A DNA stretch of 64,000 nucleotides from Rhytidiadelphus loreus (lineage: Eukaryota > Streptophyta > Bryopsida > Hypnales > Hylocomiaceae): contig OX344763.1 in NCBI GenBank assembly GCA_947034895.1, forward strand, positions 38,315,025 to 38,379,024, written 5' to 3'. The translations under genes were made by a program, and so were the position numbers. The notes under the pieces were generated by a model. That model searched no databases. It was not told the DNA's origin and saw nothing but the letters and a program-made list of their open reading frames with translations. Numbering within the stretch: position 1 is the stretch's first letter; every line of letters begins with the position of its first letter. This document shows, piece after piece, positions 24,350-37,910 of this stretch.

Positions 24350-27300
24350 AAGGACGCACCGTGTAGCACAGTACAGATCCTACAGCCGGAAAAAAAAAAG
24401 ATGGACGTAATGTCTGCACTTGTCGATTCTATAAAATTGTCTATCTTCCTTGGAGCAAGTACTCTGGTAATTTCAAAAAGCGTGACACAATGTCAAGCAA
24501 TTACCAACGACAACGTCCAACATTAAAAATACCCACGGCTTGCACATTGCTTTTCGAAGGTTCTCCAGCACTTCTTCCATCGCTTTGTGCCTCCGGTATT
24601 TGTCATTGTGAACTTCCATGCCTCCAACCGGAACTGCAAATCTGTATACTTGGCGCAAAAAAGACAATTGCGAAGAAAGTACACATTTGATTACTACTAA
24701 TAAAGTAGAGCAGCAAAGACGCACGTTGTTGCTTAGGGAGACATCCATATCGAAGGCGTTGCGGATAACTCCCGTACATATTACCTAATCACCATCGCAA
24801 TCCAGATTATGGAAGCGCAAGTGCTTCATTCCCGTAATTGAAGACAACAACGCCAGTTCATAGGCTTTGCAAACGAAGCATACCTCAAACAGGTGATTTG
24901 AAACCATGCTCTCCCTCTATGTCTTCGCGAATGCCTTCCACTGTCTATGAAAAAGGATGCAGCAACGCATTTACGGTGCAGTCCTTAATGTCATTATAGC
25001 GGATGCACCCATGTAGTTAATGACATTGTTCAATCATTATTTCCATTACAAACGATGAACCCATGCACTCACTGTTTCATGATGTCCGGTCTTCAGAGGG
25101 ATTGTTGTTTATCCTCACTCCTTGTACTCTTCGACTTTCACAGAGTATGCCGATTTCTACTACTGCATCTCATGGTCATCACTTTTGTCAAAATGAAGCC
25201 AGTAAGTTCTGTGAGTTCAGTATTACACACTCCGTTCGTATTTTTTGAATACTTTACCGCTCAAGTGCTGCCAATTGTAATGATGAAGGGTAGCTCTTGC
25301 ACTTGCTAGACATATTTAAGAATAGAAATGTTTTATGAGGAAGCCTTTGCCATCTTCAAGCAAAGTGCATTAGGGTTTTCGTCATCCCTAAAACTCTGTC
25401 ACCATCGTCTTCTCCTTAATCGTCGAAATCAATGCACAACAACTGCGGTGACTCCATTTTCCTCTCTGTCGATGGCATTGCATTTTCAAAATTCATTTTC
25501 CTAAATTCCTCTTGTCCCATGTATTGTCTTCATGTGCTCGTGAGATGCGACAGCTCTGAACTGCACTTGCCGGCTTCGGTCCACTTCTCGCCGGCTCTTC
25601 ATTACCTCTTCGCCACAACCGTGAGTGTGTAATGCATGATCACCCTCTCGTCGTCATTCTTGGTCAGTGCACATCTTCTGTTTCTTCGATTATGTTGGAT
25701 CCTAGAACAGCAATGACAGCTATTGTCCTCTCTTCCGCCTTAATCCTGCTTCTATCACCGTAGGTCATTGGTCCATGTCCTCATCTGTACACCTTCCCCA
25801 TTTCAATGCAGAAGCATGTACGTTTATGTTGCACTTCTTGGTATTCTGCATCATTCCAAGTATCGCAGTAGTCAATATTGTTGCGCTTCCATATGAACTT
25901 AGTGCCAAATGAGAATTGCCGTAATGTCACTGTGCAGTGGACCTAGAAATTAATCCGTTGTTCCGAACTACGTGCTTGGGCTCCTAGGTAATTAATTGTG
26001 GTGGAATTTTTTTATACTGCCTTCATTTGAACCCCTGTACAATTTCAGTAGGGAATGTCTGAGCAAGGCAAGTTAAAACAAAGTGGAGCAGCCTCATAGT
26101 TCATTGGCTACGTCTTTTTCTGCATGTAGTAGTTCAATTAGAAAGTACTTGTGTACCTAATTGTGGATGTCTTTCTTGTCATTCCTAGGTGGTATTGTAC
26201 ATGTGTACAATAATGCGTAAGAAACTTCTTGTCTTCTCTTTGCGGGGAATTGTCAATATTTTACAACAGAAGAAATAGGTAGAACTCCTGTTCGGAATTC
26301 TGGGTTGTTCATGTATCGCTGCACTTATAGAACTTCATGCTCGCTTTTTTCGCAGAAGGGTGATGGAATGAATTACGAAGCCTCCGTCTGCTTTTCACAT
26401 GCTCTGTGAAACTATCAAAAAACATTTCTTCTCTGCAAGTATTCGACAACTTCGTCTACAATTGTATTTGTCGGTTGATATACTTGGAAGTCCACATGTA
26501 TTTATTCAATGAATCCATGTGCACAATCTCTGCTTTCAAGTCCGTCCGAAGTGTAGGTTAGAAAAGACAATTGTCATCATGCTATTTGGAATGCATTGTC
26601 AGGGAAAGTCCTGTACGTAGTTCATGAAATTCGTCATAATCTTGGAGAGTGAGTTCTTCGTAGAATGTGCATGCCTCCACCTTCCATATACATTGGATTT
26701 TAAATTTTCTATAGAAAATGCCGAAGCAAAGATACTCATTCATGATTTTTGGTCAAACAGATTGAGAATCGGAGTTTCTGAAGCACCTGTGTACTTGCTC
26801 CTATGAATGGCAGGTGATGCTTCCATGGACTTCCATGTTGTTCTCTCACTTTCCTTTTGTCATAGAACACAGGTTTTCGAGGCTGCAGTTGTTCACTTTC
26901 GTACATGCATTAAAGTAGCTTCTTTTCTCTGCATTTGGTTCGTACTTTGGATGTGAAGTTTGTCCCATGGTTATGTGCTTCATAGAGTAACAACAGTCCA
27001 CCGTCTATTGTAGCCATTTCTGTTGTAAATGTTTATAGTTGTATATGGAAATCTTATGCGCTGTCGTTCCTTAGTTCTGTTGAAGTGAATGCACAACTGC
27101 CTCTTCATTGACGCATCGGTTGTTGTCGTTTCACTTAGCGAAATTGTAGCAACGTTCAAACTATGCTTTGAAGTATTTCAGAAGAGCAGGCCACTGATTG
27201 AAAAGCCTCCGGACATATGAAGTCAGAACGAGGACGTCTAGTGCTTCGGTAGTGGGGACGACGACCATAAGAAAACGAACAAGTGCAGCTCCATGACGGC

Positions 27301-27567
27301 ACGCACATGGTCAATGGTATCATAGGTCTGTAAATGAATAATATTCTCTTTCTTCTTGATAACGAAGGTGCTATTTTGAAGCTATGCCTTGTAGGAGAAA
27401 TAACAGGACTTCCAATAAGGCCTTGTCAATGAACTTGATTGTAATACTGTCTTCACTATTAAACAAGATGTACGCAATGTTGTGGTTGCAGTGCAAGACG
27501 ACTGAGTGCTACGTGCAATTGTCATTGTTGAAGAACTGATCAATCGTCTGTTCCCTTGCACTTCAAC
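24350..27567. other. CACTA interior upstream of the TNP2 gene
   Basis: No reliable coding region on either strand. Frames at 24473-24748 (-) and 25055-25309 (+) are short and unrecognised. This 3.2-kb stretch could include promoter and leader of the transposase. Confidence 0.5.
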
Positions 27568-30500
27568 ATGACGACGGAGCAACTTGCTCAGGCATATCAC
27601 ATCGAAAGGTCGTTGGCGGCTAGACAAGGCATTCGCACATATCCATGTGCTTGCGAAAAGTGCCATGGATTGAAAACACAATCAGTGGAAGTCGTGGCGA
27701 GACACCACAGGAAATTCGGATGTGATCGACACTTGGCCCAGCCGCTCCTCGTAATACTTGATCACCCTCTGTGGCTATCTTTCTATAGAATAAGGAGTAC
27801 GTCATGACTTTCTGCATGTGCTCATATTGTCAATGCTAGCACTGTGGAGTTCCCTTTGTATGCTATAGGTAGACGACGGTAAAGCGTTTTCCATGTGCAC
27901 CCCTTACCGTTGTGTTCTATGTGTAGGGGGGAGGAATGCAACATGCACAAGCTTCGGGAAATGCTCCTACAGAAGAAGATTTCGTGGATGTAGAGGAGGA
28001 ATATTTCGATGCAACAGAGCAGGAGAACTTCGAGGAGGCTCCTCCTAATACTGACTTGAACTTGGAAGAGATGGCACAGAATTTCTTTGCCCGTGCTGAT
28101 GAAATCCATGAACAGTTATCAGAAGAAGAAGACGAGCTCTTGGATTTCGAAGACCTCTCATCAGAAGAGCAAGAACTAGACAGAAGTGATTTACTGGAGC
28201 AATTACTTCAACAAGCTGCCGAGCCTCTTTTCCAGGGATCTCGCAGTAGCAGGTTACAATTCAGTATTATATTGATGTCCTTGTGCACGTTGTATTCAAT
28301 AAGCCATCACTGCTTGGACGAAATTCTGACTTTTCTAAAGCAGGATGTACTTCCGGCTGACAACAATTGTCCCACGAACTCTTACGAAATGAAGAGCCTA
28401 CTCATGAAACTTGGTCTATCGCATGAGGTGATACATTGCTGCGACTGCGGTAAAACACTTTATTGGAAGGAAAATTCACATTTGACAACTTGTCCACACT
28501 GCCAGAAATCAAGGTACATAGACGGCTCTCAAACAGTCCCACTTCGAGTACTCCGCTTCTTTTCGTTAATTAAGAGGTTGCGCAGAATGTTCAGATGCCC
28601 TGAATTGTCAAAGAATATGCGATGGCATTCCACAAATCAGTCTACAGATGGGAAAATGAGGTCTGTCGTGGACAGCGAGCAATGGCAGTTCATACAGAAT
28701 AGGTTCCCAAATTTCAGCAGGAATTGGAGGAATGTCAGGATGGGCTTGTCCTTAGATGGAGTGAACCCGCATAGTTTTCAATCTTCGAAGCACTCGATTT
28801 GGCCTGTTAGATAGTATTGTATAACTTGCCACCGTATCTTATGACTAAGCGATTCTTCATCTGCCTGACGATGATCATACCTGGGCCAAAGTCTCCTACT
28901 GAAGACACTATAGATGTTTTTCTACAACCTCTCGTGCATGAGTTGAAGAAGTTATGGGTCGGGGTCCCTGTAGTGGATATGGGTGAGCCTATGACTTCTA
29001 GTCGTCATTTCAAACTCCGTGGCATTCTCATGTGGACTATCCGGTGTAAAGCGAGTCAGCATTCTCTTTGAACTACCTTACTGGCATGTAAGTCACTCAT
29101 GTACAGCATTGTATCTTCCCACTTCTTTGTAGTTGGATGAAGTCACAGCCTGGATTTTTTAGTTTCTGGAATTCTACTATTTGAGCATACTAGAACAAGG
29201 TATAAAATGTGTACAGTCGCCTTCTGGAACAACTCATTCCTGCAACACGTTGAAATTGGAGTTCACCTTCTTGAACAGGATGTTCAAGTGCTAGATCCAT
29301 TTTGCTTATATTCTTTTCATTGAAAGCATTGTACGCTTGTAGCTGTTAGTGCTGGCGCACCAAATCAATGCTCTGAGGTACTTATTTAGGAGTAAACTGA
29401 GTTGTTTTCTTCGTCATGTACTTGAGGGCCTCTACTGAACAAGAGATCCGTAGTGGTCCTGTTTTCAATTTCTTGTGGTATGTCATGTTGCTAATTTTTA
29501 TCGTCATTGCGTGGATGTTGTCCACAGGAATTGCCCGTACGTCATCTTCTCGACCCCATGCATTGTGAAAAAAATGTATGTGAAAATTTGATCCGCACTC
29601 TACTTGGAAAAACAGATGGTGTGAAGTCCAGGGAAGATATGCGTGCTCGGGGAATACGATGTCATTTACATCTACAGCCTTATGCTGATGGTGTCACATA
29701 TTTCATGCCAGATGCTCCATACGTGTTGACAAGACAAGAAAGAGAGGAATTCTTCCAAACATTGAAGGATATAAAGTTCCCTACCAATTATGTTGGTTCA
29801 TTGAAGCAAAGATTGGAAGACGGGAAGTTGAGTGGATTGAAAACACATGACTTCCACATATTATTGGAGCAAGTACTACCAGTGTGTCTCAGGAACGTGG
29901 ATAATTCTGTAGTAGTTGGAGCCATTATGCGAGTGTGCAGAGCATTTCGTAAAATTTGCTCCAAGGTAGTAGATTCCTAGAAGAAGGTACAAATGATTGA
30001 AGACATAGCTGAAAGCATATGTGCACTAGAAAAAGAGCTTCCTCCATCTGTTTTCGTTGTAATGATGCATTTGCCCATATACTTGGTGGAGGAGCTTTTC
30101 CTTTGCGGCCTAGTGCACACCCGCTGGATGTACCCATTTGAGAGGTACATGAAAGTACTCAAAGGGTTTGTGAAAAATAAAGCCAGACCCGAAGGCAGCA
30201 TGGCTTACGGTTACCTCAGGGAGGAATCAATAGGATTTGTGACAGAGTATCTAGCCGATTACAGTCCCACGACGAAGAGGGCATGGGATGAAAACGAGGA
30301 TTCAACTATGTTTGATGAAATTCTAGAAGGTACAAAGCGTGATCGGCGTATGTCACCTGAATTCCAAGAACTCATCCACGGCTTTGTCTTGGACAACACC
30401 GACCACATGGACGTGTATCGAAGGTACGTGTATGTACTCTCCTATCATCATCTACGAACAGGAGGTGTAACGAACTTAGAATCACGTACGATGACGGTTT

Positions 30501-33183
30501 GTTTGCATGCTTGGATAGTCGTCTCTGTAGTTTTTGTTCGTTGCATGTCAATGCATAGCGGAATACACATTTTTCAGAAACAGTTTTTGTGGTCTATATC
30601 GTTCATGAATGCTTGATACTGGCAAGCACGGGTTTGACTTTTCAACGTACCTTGCGGTCATGCGCATATTCAATCATCTACTATTTGTAGTTCACTTACA
30701 TGTCCTATGAATTTGTTTTCATGTAAGGAGTGTTCATGTATGAGTTCCTTACTGGAAGTGCACTGCAGAAAGGGTTTCCAAAGAAATGTGCACAATAAAT
30801 GTGTGACTTTCACAGTAGCTTTTATTCGACAAGTGCTTCTTCGGACGGAGTTCCGTGCAAGTTTGATTCCAGTATTTGAATTCTGTACTGCCAACATATG
30901 TTTAGGCGCAATGGTCAGACGCTGCATGTACTTAGGCAAAGTACTGCACGAATTTCTTATGTGTGCTAGTCGCATGCAATGGATGAATTGGCCCTTTTTC
31001 GCATTGTACGGTTGAAGCATTGTAATGTAGTGTCGTAATGTCTCATCTTCTTTTTCTCAACTTTTCCAGCTAATGCAGTATCCATGGACGCTGCTGCATT
31101 ACTCCTTTCCTATAATGCCTTCTGTAGTTGTTAGTAACAGAAGCGGGTATGCAGGAAAGGAACTTACTGCACATACTACAGGGAAACACTGTTATACATG
31201 CAAAGTGAATTTGTATGTGTTTTCCGTAGTAAGTGGCGAATGGCGATTCCCATTCCATGTGGAAGTTGGTGGCTAGGATGACCATTGTGGAAGTGCATTT
31301 ACAGAAAGTTCAGTTTATAAGAATTGGTCGTACCACATAATGAGTGTGCAGAAGGGTACATTCCTTCATAATTAACTTCCTGAGGAACGAAGCATTTTAT
31401 GTTCACAAAAAAAGTCCTTGCAACTTTTGTTCATCATCAACTCAACCTTCTTCTGAGATGGAGGGTATGAGTGTATGACACAATCAGACTCCGCGCACAT
31501 TGAAGTACAGATGTGCCATTCTCAATTTCATTTTCATTTGTACAAAAGTAGTTTTAATTCATATATTTGAGAAGTGTATTGTACACATATATTGTGCAGT
31601 AATTGTTCTACATTGATACAAAGAAAATGCTATAGGACAATGTTATCTTCGACAATAAAGTCAGAAGAAGTGAAGCAATGAATGTAGCATTCTATGTATC
31701 AATAGCACTTCAATGATTGCTTTCAAGTATTGTATATGGAAAATTACAGTGTGGAAGTGCTACTGGATACATTGTTTCACTTTCTGTCTTCAGGAATTTC
31801 TCTAATAGCTGAAGTTGTATCGAATATATGTAATCTTCGCAGGCTTGCTTAATTGTACACCTCTGCATTTTTGGAAACAGTAGTCCATTGCTGATGAGGA
31901 TGCACTATATCTTTCCGATGCAATTGACCACCAATGGAACATGATTGTGCAGGGCATATGCAACAGCCGTGACTGATAGGACAATGGCAAGAGATTTGTA
32001 TCGCCGCCAATACCGACGTCGAGGACGACGCAGTAGTTTTGCCTACCCAAATAACCTACAAAATTTACCCGATTTCTCATCTTGGGTACTAGAAGAAGTC
32101 ACACGTGAACAACAGAGCGGCATCACTGTACCACCAGACGTCGTTGACACTGCTAGGGGTCCATTGGAAACGGCGACGTCATATAAGTCCATGTATGCCT
32201 TTGGAAACCATTTCAGAGTAAGAAGTTCAGAGCAATCAATGAAAACTTGTGATAGCGGTGTCGCTGCTACCTTCCAGCAAGTTTGCCGAAACGGACTTCG
32301 TGATGTCAATCAAGTACAAGCAGATGTGGAATATGTTGGTCACATAGAGGAGATACTGGAACTCAACTACAGACGTCATTGTGTGGTAGTGCTAGTTTGT
32401 GATTTTGTGAAGGCCAATTACTAGGGACAGAATGCCACAATCAAGAAAGATAAGTGGGGATTCACGTTAGCGAACTACGACAGAAGGCCGGGAATTGTTT
32501 GCAAGGATAGCTTTGCATTTCCTAAGCACTGCGAGCAGGTGTTCTACTGTGATGCAAGAGAGTCACCCGGTTGGAAAATTGTACTTAGAAAGGAAGTGAG
32601 AGGTAGGCGTGTGTTGCCAAACAATGAAGAAGAAACGGATGCTGAAATATTCAACATGGGGGAAGATCAGGACTTCGAGGGACTATTGCCGGAGACTGAA
32701 GTTGTGGAAGGCCCACAAGCACCTGTACGCACGGGTCATGATGTGCTTCGTCAAGAGTTGCTCGTACCAAGAAGAGGAAGGGCAGTTCAAGGAAGGGGAC
32801 GAAACGGACGTGGAAGCGGCGGGTTCGGTATAGGTGCTACAGGCCTTCCAAGTTCAGCAGAGGGTCCTGCACAACGCCATGTGCGAGAAGGTCGTATGAG
32901 GCGCCCACAGCGTGAACATGCAGTCATACAAGAAGTGGAGCCTGGTATTCCCGAAGATCCACATGCAGATGAAGAAGATGTGGTACATGTATAGAACATT
33001 CAAAGTATAGTGGATAGACGTGGAAGACATGCATTGCAGAACGGTTGTGCAGGAATGAGGAGGACACGACCGCGGAGGGAAAGCACCGAATATTTCGCTA
33101 CAGAAGATGAGCACTGCGAAGACGGGTCCGAGTACGTTGTCAGTAGCACTTCTGCAACGTCATCATCATGTAGTTCGGAATAG
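27568..33183 (+). pseudogene. CACTA TNP2 transposase gene, broken
   Basis: Segments in order: 27568-27750, ATG then RTYPCACEKCHG, the N-terminal Cys/His module; 27928-28811, an acidic stretch, zinc motif CCDCGKTLYWKE...CPHCQKSRY, then SLDGVNPHS and HSIWPV; frameshift; 28817-29050, YNLPPYLMTKRFF, IPGPKSPTEDTIDVFLQPL and LRGILMWTI. 29070-29506 has no match, so the middle of the catalytic region is missing or unreadable. 29507-30500 carries LLDPMHCEKNVCENL and the DUF4218 signature RWMYPFERYMKVLKGFVKNK, ARPEGS, with a TAG at 29978. 31945-33183 holds the DUF4216 block (DSGVAATF...VEYVGHIEEILELNY...KWGFTLANYDRRPG) followed by an Arg/Gly-rich and acidic tail, with TAGs at 32422 and 32992. Transposase of the surrounding 25-kb element; inactive as read. 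Confidence 0.88.
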
Positions 33184-36100
33184 CATTTCATAAGTACCTC
33201 AGCATTATTCCTATAAAGGTACGTTTTGCCAAAGACCACAAGTATACTGTAGTTTGGGGATACGGAGATTCCCGAACTCTTGTCCTGAATTCCAGAAAGT
33301 TGTCGTCGTTTGTTCATTGGTGATGTGATGATGATGCCGGTAAAGAGCTTGTATGGGCTCTATGGCTTCTGTACATGGGGAGGATGCATGTTTGTACTCT
33401 TCGTTCTTATTGTGGGCCTTGTAGTACAGGACGCCGATTTCAGTCGGTGCGAAGGCACTGTCAATTGATGTACCTTGAATATGCAATGTCATTGAAAGAC
33501 CTTCCTCTCATTGTACAAATTTACATGTATGAGTGGTCATTCATTTTATTTTTCTTCCTAATGGACAGGAGTGGACATATGAGTTGACACTGCGTTCTAT
33601 TGTGGAATCCAGAAGCTTTGGAACAGTCAAGTGGAAGTACAGAAAGCATTTTTTTGTTGTCTACGTTGAGCGGGAAAGGTGGGGAGACAAGACAGAGCAA
33701 TGTAGGAATGCCAAACGTTCCAACATACAATGGCGGGACTACAACGAACCATGGAGTGGAGGCCATGTAACGCGGATAGTGAACGAAGTACGGAAGTATG
33801 TGTGTTGTGGAACGCCCAAGCTTTTCAGGTTCTAGTACACAATGCACTTCAAGCGTAAAGATGCAGGGCTACTTGTAGTTTTGAAGTCAGTATAATGTTT
33901 AGTATACTAGAGAATAAAGTCTGGTATGCAAAAAACAGTGTGTTAGTGCTCATTGGAAGGCAGAAGACTATTAGTACCTTCACATTTTCCTTCTTTGCAT
34001 CCAATGATTTAAAAAATCATGCATATGTACTTGCCGCAAGTCGTACACGATAGAATCTGCGATTTTAATAGTTGTGGTCTTGCATGGGCATCGATCGTGA
34101 ACTGTAAGGCTTTCTATATGAGTTCTTTGAAGTTCATGTACAAGACAGTTGTCATAAGTGTTGCAAAAGGAATTTGGTACTTCATTCTTCTAGTGAATGT
34201 AGAACATCGAAAGGACTACTGACATTGTAATGTTAGTAGTTTAAAATAGTAAGACAAGTCTTCTTTCCATGTTAGTACCTTCTTCAGAATGTTAGACGTT
34301 TTGGGAGGTCCTTTGAGGAGGATGTGGACATCCAGTTTGCACATGTTTCACTTGAATTGGTTGCAGGAATTAGTGCAATAACAAAAGCATTTTCTCTGAG
34401 CATTTTTGTTGGAGCATCACAAGCTGACGACGTCCATGACCTGTACATCACCTTCTAGCTATCACAATTGTGTGAATGGATACGTGTTGTGTTGGTCACC
34501 TTCAGCCGAAGACGTGTATGTGCATTGTATTGTTGTTGCTCAACTTAGAACACGGAAAGTACTACCAACTATCATAGGACAGAGAATTGTTCGTGCAAGT
34601 GGAAGATTTTTGAGCGCCTTGGCAGTGTCAATCATGAGTATAAGGTGGATGTGTTTTGTTTTCCAGTATGGAAGAGGGACTACAGCGGAACGTTGAAGCC
34701 ACTCTACACAGCAGACATGGTTCCATTGTACAGAAAGTGCTCGATTTTGCTAGGGGCCAACAATTGAAGTGGACTGGACTTGTGTCCCATGTTCAATATT
34801 TGGATTCTATGCATGGATGCCACATATTTCTGCACTATAAGTTTCCTGTTTCATACATTCACTGTCATTATGAAAGAATGAAGTCTTCAGCATGCATTAG
34901 TGGTAGTGTTGAATTTTGTTGTTCATCCTAAAAAATGTACATGGAATTCTGTTGTTGTTTCCTTGACTGAAGAGATTAGCTTTCTAAAAAGTCAAAGATT
35001 GAATACGTCCTTGAAATAGTGGAGCTGATTGATCATTGTTGCTTCTCTTCAATGGGGTCTATGCCTTGTGGACAACAACAGGCATGTAGAATTCATCATT
35101 CATGAATAAGAGTTTGAAGGTTACCTATCTTCTGAACTGTAGGAGCGGAACAATGTGTGCAGTGAATTTTGGCAATTGACGACTTCAAAGTGTATTGTCC
35201 GTGCCTTCCCAATCACCGACGTCCAAAGCCACCGTTTAGTAAGCTTGGACGATGCAATTGGAAGTCATGTGCATTACCGTAAGTGAAAAGCTTGTTGTAA
35301 TGCTCTTGCTATACAAAACTGAATGTGAAGAACGTGCTCGCTTGTGAAGCACATGCAAGATTTATAGGTAATTCTGAACAATTACATTCGTATGAGTGTG
35401 CACTGGATGGACAAGTGAAATGTTGGAGCTCTTCATGGCAGATACTGCTTCCGATGGGTTTATGTTGCCAATGTACGACATCTGCATTCATGTTACGACT
35501 GTATTGAAATGGAAGCCTGCAAATTCTGTCCCAGTCATTAGAAACAGCAGATAGTGCATACTATCCTATATCCTATTTGAAGTCTATGACAACCCAATTC
35601 CTTTTCCGATCCTTCTAACAACTGTCAGTTTTTTTGCTTGTGGAAGATTGAAACATCTTCCTTATCAAGTGACAACAGCAAGTGCCAGCACACATGGAAG
35701 CGGATGACGCTAGTATGGGAAAGCATGTACTCATTTTCAAAGGACGACCCATTTCTCTCGGGATTTCAATGTAAGAATGTCTTACTAACTCTTGCAGTCT
35801 TCTCTGTTGCAGTTTAGGGGATGCCTTCTATTTCAAAAGGATGAAGCGCTTGACTATGCCGCTGTGCACTACTTTTGATGCCTTCCATCTCTCTAATGTT
35901 CTACGTACTTACATATTTATAGTCATAGCAATTCAGGGTTTAATTTGTTTTTTTTACGCTGAAGAACCTCTCCTATTGTACATAGTTTCTATAGTCTGGG
36001 AGGTCATCTTCACTGTTTGACAACTTTAGCAGATGGTCATGCAAGTAACTTATTTGCCAACAAGACTTGTAGCACAAAAAGTAATTACAGAAGTTCGAGT

Positions 36101-36613
36101 CATTTCGAAATCACATTGTTTCATATATTGCAGTATACATGAATTACATGTTATGTCTTTGGAAAAAAAAGAAGTGGCATCTATGGATAATACGACTACT
36201 GTTCATGTCGTACACTTACTGTAAGGAGTGTGCTGGATAGTGCAATGCAGTAAGGGAAAGCACTGGAGCTACTACAACACTACAATTGACAGATAGTTTG
36301 ATTTCAGACGCCTAGAATTCAACAGAATAAGGTTCTTCAAAAAACTACAGCTGCACAATATATGGCCTGTATATTGTCCACAAAGTGTCAAGCAAGAGGT
36401 CTTCAACAGGATCGTCTTCGTCATTTTGCAGTAGGTTGGTTAGGGTGGAAGCTTTTCTTACAATTGCATGTGTACATGTTAGGTATGAAGCTCGCGGTTC
36501 CATGGCAGTGAATCCCAATTCTTCCACTGTGCTGCATGTTGAGAATGCCACACATTCCACGCAACGACCATGCCGTTGAAGGAGGTTGCCGTCGTCGCGC
36601 CAACATTCTGCAT
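33184..36613. other. CACTA interior between TNP2 and the B3 segment
   Basis: No recognised gene. An 85-100-codon plus-strand frame ending at 33835 (with KRSNIQWRDYNEPWSGGHV) is charged and protein-like in composition but matches no family I know. The remainder is short open frames on both strands. Confidence 0.45.
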
Positions 36614-36922
36614 TCACGAAGAGCTTGTCTGGCTACCAATGTCGTCCAGCACTGGAGAGGATGGAGTAACGTCACTGTTGGCAAGACGCGATATGCTGAA
36701 AAGCGACTTTCCAACCAGTTCAAAGGTCACGCGTTCCCCGATCTTCAACTGATGGCATTCGGCAAACTTCTTCCAGCCTGCACCGAAAGACACATGCGCA
36801 TGTTCTCGTATGAAGTTCACATAAACATGCACCTCCCAGTGCCGTCTTTCTCTGGCATACAGTACTGCAATTGTTTTTTTAAACTTGTCTCCATGGGCAC
36901 GAACGAACCATGCAGGGACCGT
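36614..36922 (-). pseudogene. B3 DNA-binding domain exon inside the CACTA element
   Basis: On the minus strand an intron-like 3' end (TTGGTTTCTGCAG) is followed by 102 codons. They begin TVPAWFVRAHGDKFKK, continue WEVHVYVNF and GWKKFAECHQLKIGERVTF, and end in a Ser-rich tail. This follows the B3 fold order: P-x-x-F strand, W-x-V strand, then the GW-x-x-F and L-x-x-G-(D/E)-x-x-x-F block. B3 domains are plant transcription factor DNA-binding domains. The domain looks complete and uninterrupted, but no upstream exon with a start codon is identified. The segment sits about 1 kb from the element's right end. It may be a captured host gene fragment or an accessory DNA-binding protein of the element. 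Confidence 0.75.
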
Positions 36923-37876
36923 CTGCAGAAACCAACAATGTGTGTGAGGTTCAGGAAGACAAGAAGATGCAAACGGTACATCACAAATGCAAGCTCAACC
37001 ACGTGAAGTGAAGGAAAAACAAATCACCAACGACGTGAAGGACGACTTCTTCATGGTCTTCTGAAAGGACCACTGCGGATCACCAGCGGCTCATCCTGTG
37101 TTCTTAGCCTGCATTCTGGAATTCCAGCGGCACAAGTGGAAAGCAATGCCGAAGACGACAAAGTACAGACAATGTTGTGCACAAACAACTGCTTCACAGG
37201 ATTGCCAACTCTACTAATTCTCTGGACTGACCAAATTTTGCATTGTCGACAAAAATAGGACGGTGCTTGCAATGTTTAGATGTACTCACCTAGGCTTAGA
37301 AGCAAGACACGTGCTTGAATTTCCACTTTCAGATCGGATTTTCGTTAATGTTTTATTATGATGTGATCTTGCATCAATTTGTTCATAATACTTCTGTAGT
37401 TCGTAAATCTTTTAAAATCTTCTCAGCATTAATGTGTTCAAGGGGAAGTACAGGAAGGGACCCTAAACCATGATCATGCATCAAATCCTTGGATTTGACT
37501 ATTGACAATTACATGACTGAGAAATTTTTTCCAAATTCTGGAAAAACATGAAAGTGGAAATGGGGAAAGCTGACTCACTGAATCAACTGATTTTCCATTC
37601 ATGTATTTCCATCGGAACAATAACACTTCCACAAAGTGCACTTCTTCAGGAAAAAGCTGACATTCACAATCATTAAGGACAAACGTTCACGCTATGCTTC
37701 AGGTTGCTTAAAATGACATAGAAATCAATAGAAATTGAAACAAGCAACTTCACAAGAAGTAACAGAAATTTGACAAAGATTTATGAACTCACCGAAATTT
37801 GACAAAATTTTTTGAACAGACAGCAAGTAATTGCATAAAAACAGGTTTCTGTCAAATCTAACTACTTCTTGCTAAT
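36923..37876. other. CACTA right subterminal region
   Basis: Upstream part may hold the intron and a preceding exon of the B3 segment on the minus strand (a frame at 37051-37272 is unrecognised). From about 37.3 kb it is AT-rich with GAAATTTGACAAA words near 37767-37806. Confidence 0.5.
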
Positions 37877-37910
37877 ATCTTGTCATTTCAGACATGTTTC
37901 CCTTGTAGTA
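37877..37910 (-). repeat. CACTA right terminal inverted repeat
   Basis: Inverted complement begins TACTACAAGGGAAACATGTC, so the outermost base differs from the canonical C. Upstream, GAAATTTGACAAA words recur (from about 37767), matching subterminal motifs at the left end. Confidence 0.85.

Larger units (their letters stand above)
12639..37910 (+). mobile_element. 25.3-kb CACTA (En/Spm) DNA transposon with nested insertions
   Basis: The left end is CACTACAAGG at 12639; the right end is the inverted complement with one changed terminal base (CCTTGTAGTA, ending at 37910). The terminal inverted repeats are about 34 bp, imperfect, both including the word GAATGACAA or AAATGACAA. A 3-bp target duplication TGA flanks it (12636-12638, 37911-37913), the CACTA hallmark. 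Removing the element with one TSD copy restores the piggyBac frame. Subtracting the solo LTR and the small CACTA with their TSDs leaves about 19.9 kb of original element. It encodes a TNP2 transposase (+), a tnpA-like protein (-) and a B3 domain (-). All coding parts are damaged. The last TIR base is A instead of G. Confidence 0.9.

Noticed and set aside
36536..37006. 156-codon plus-strand frame
   Set aside because: It is antisense to the B3 domain, which has clear family motifs; the plus frame has none.
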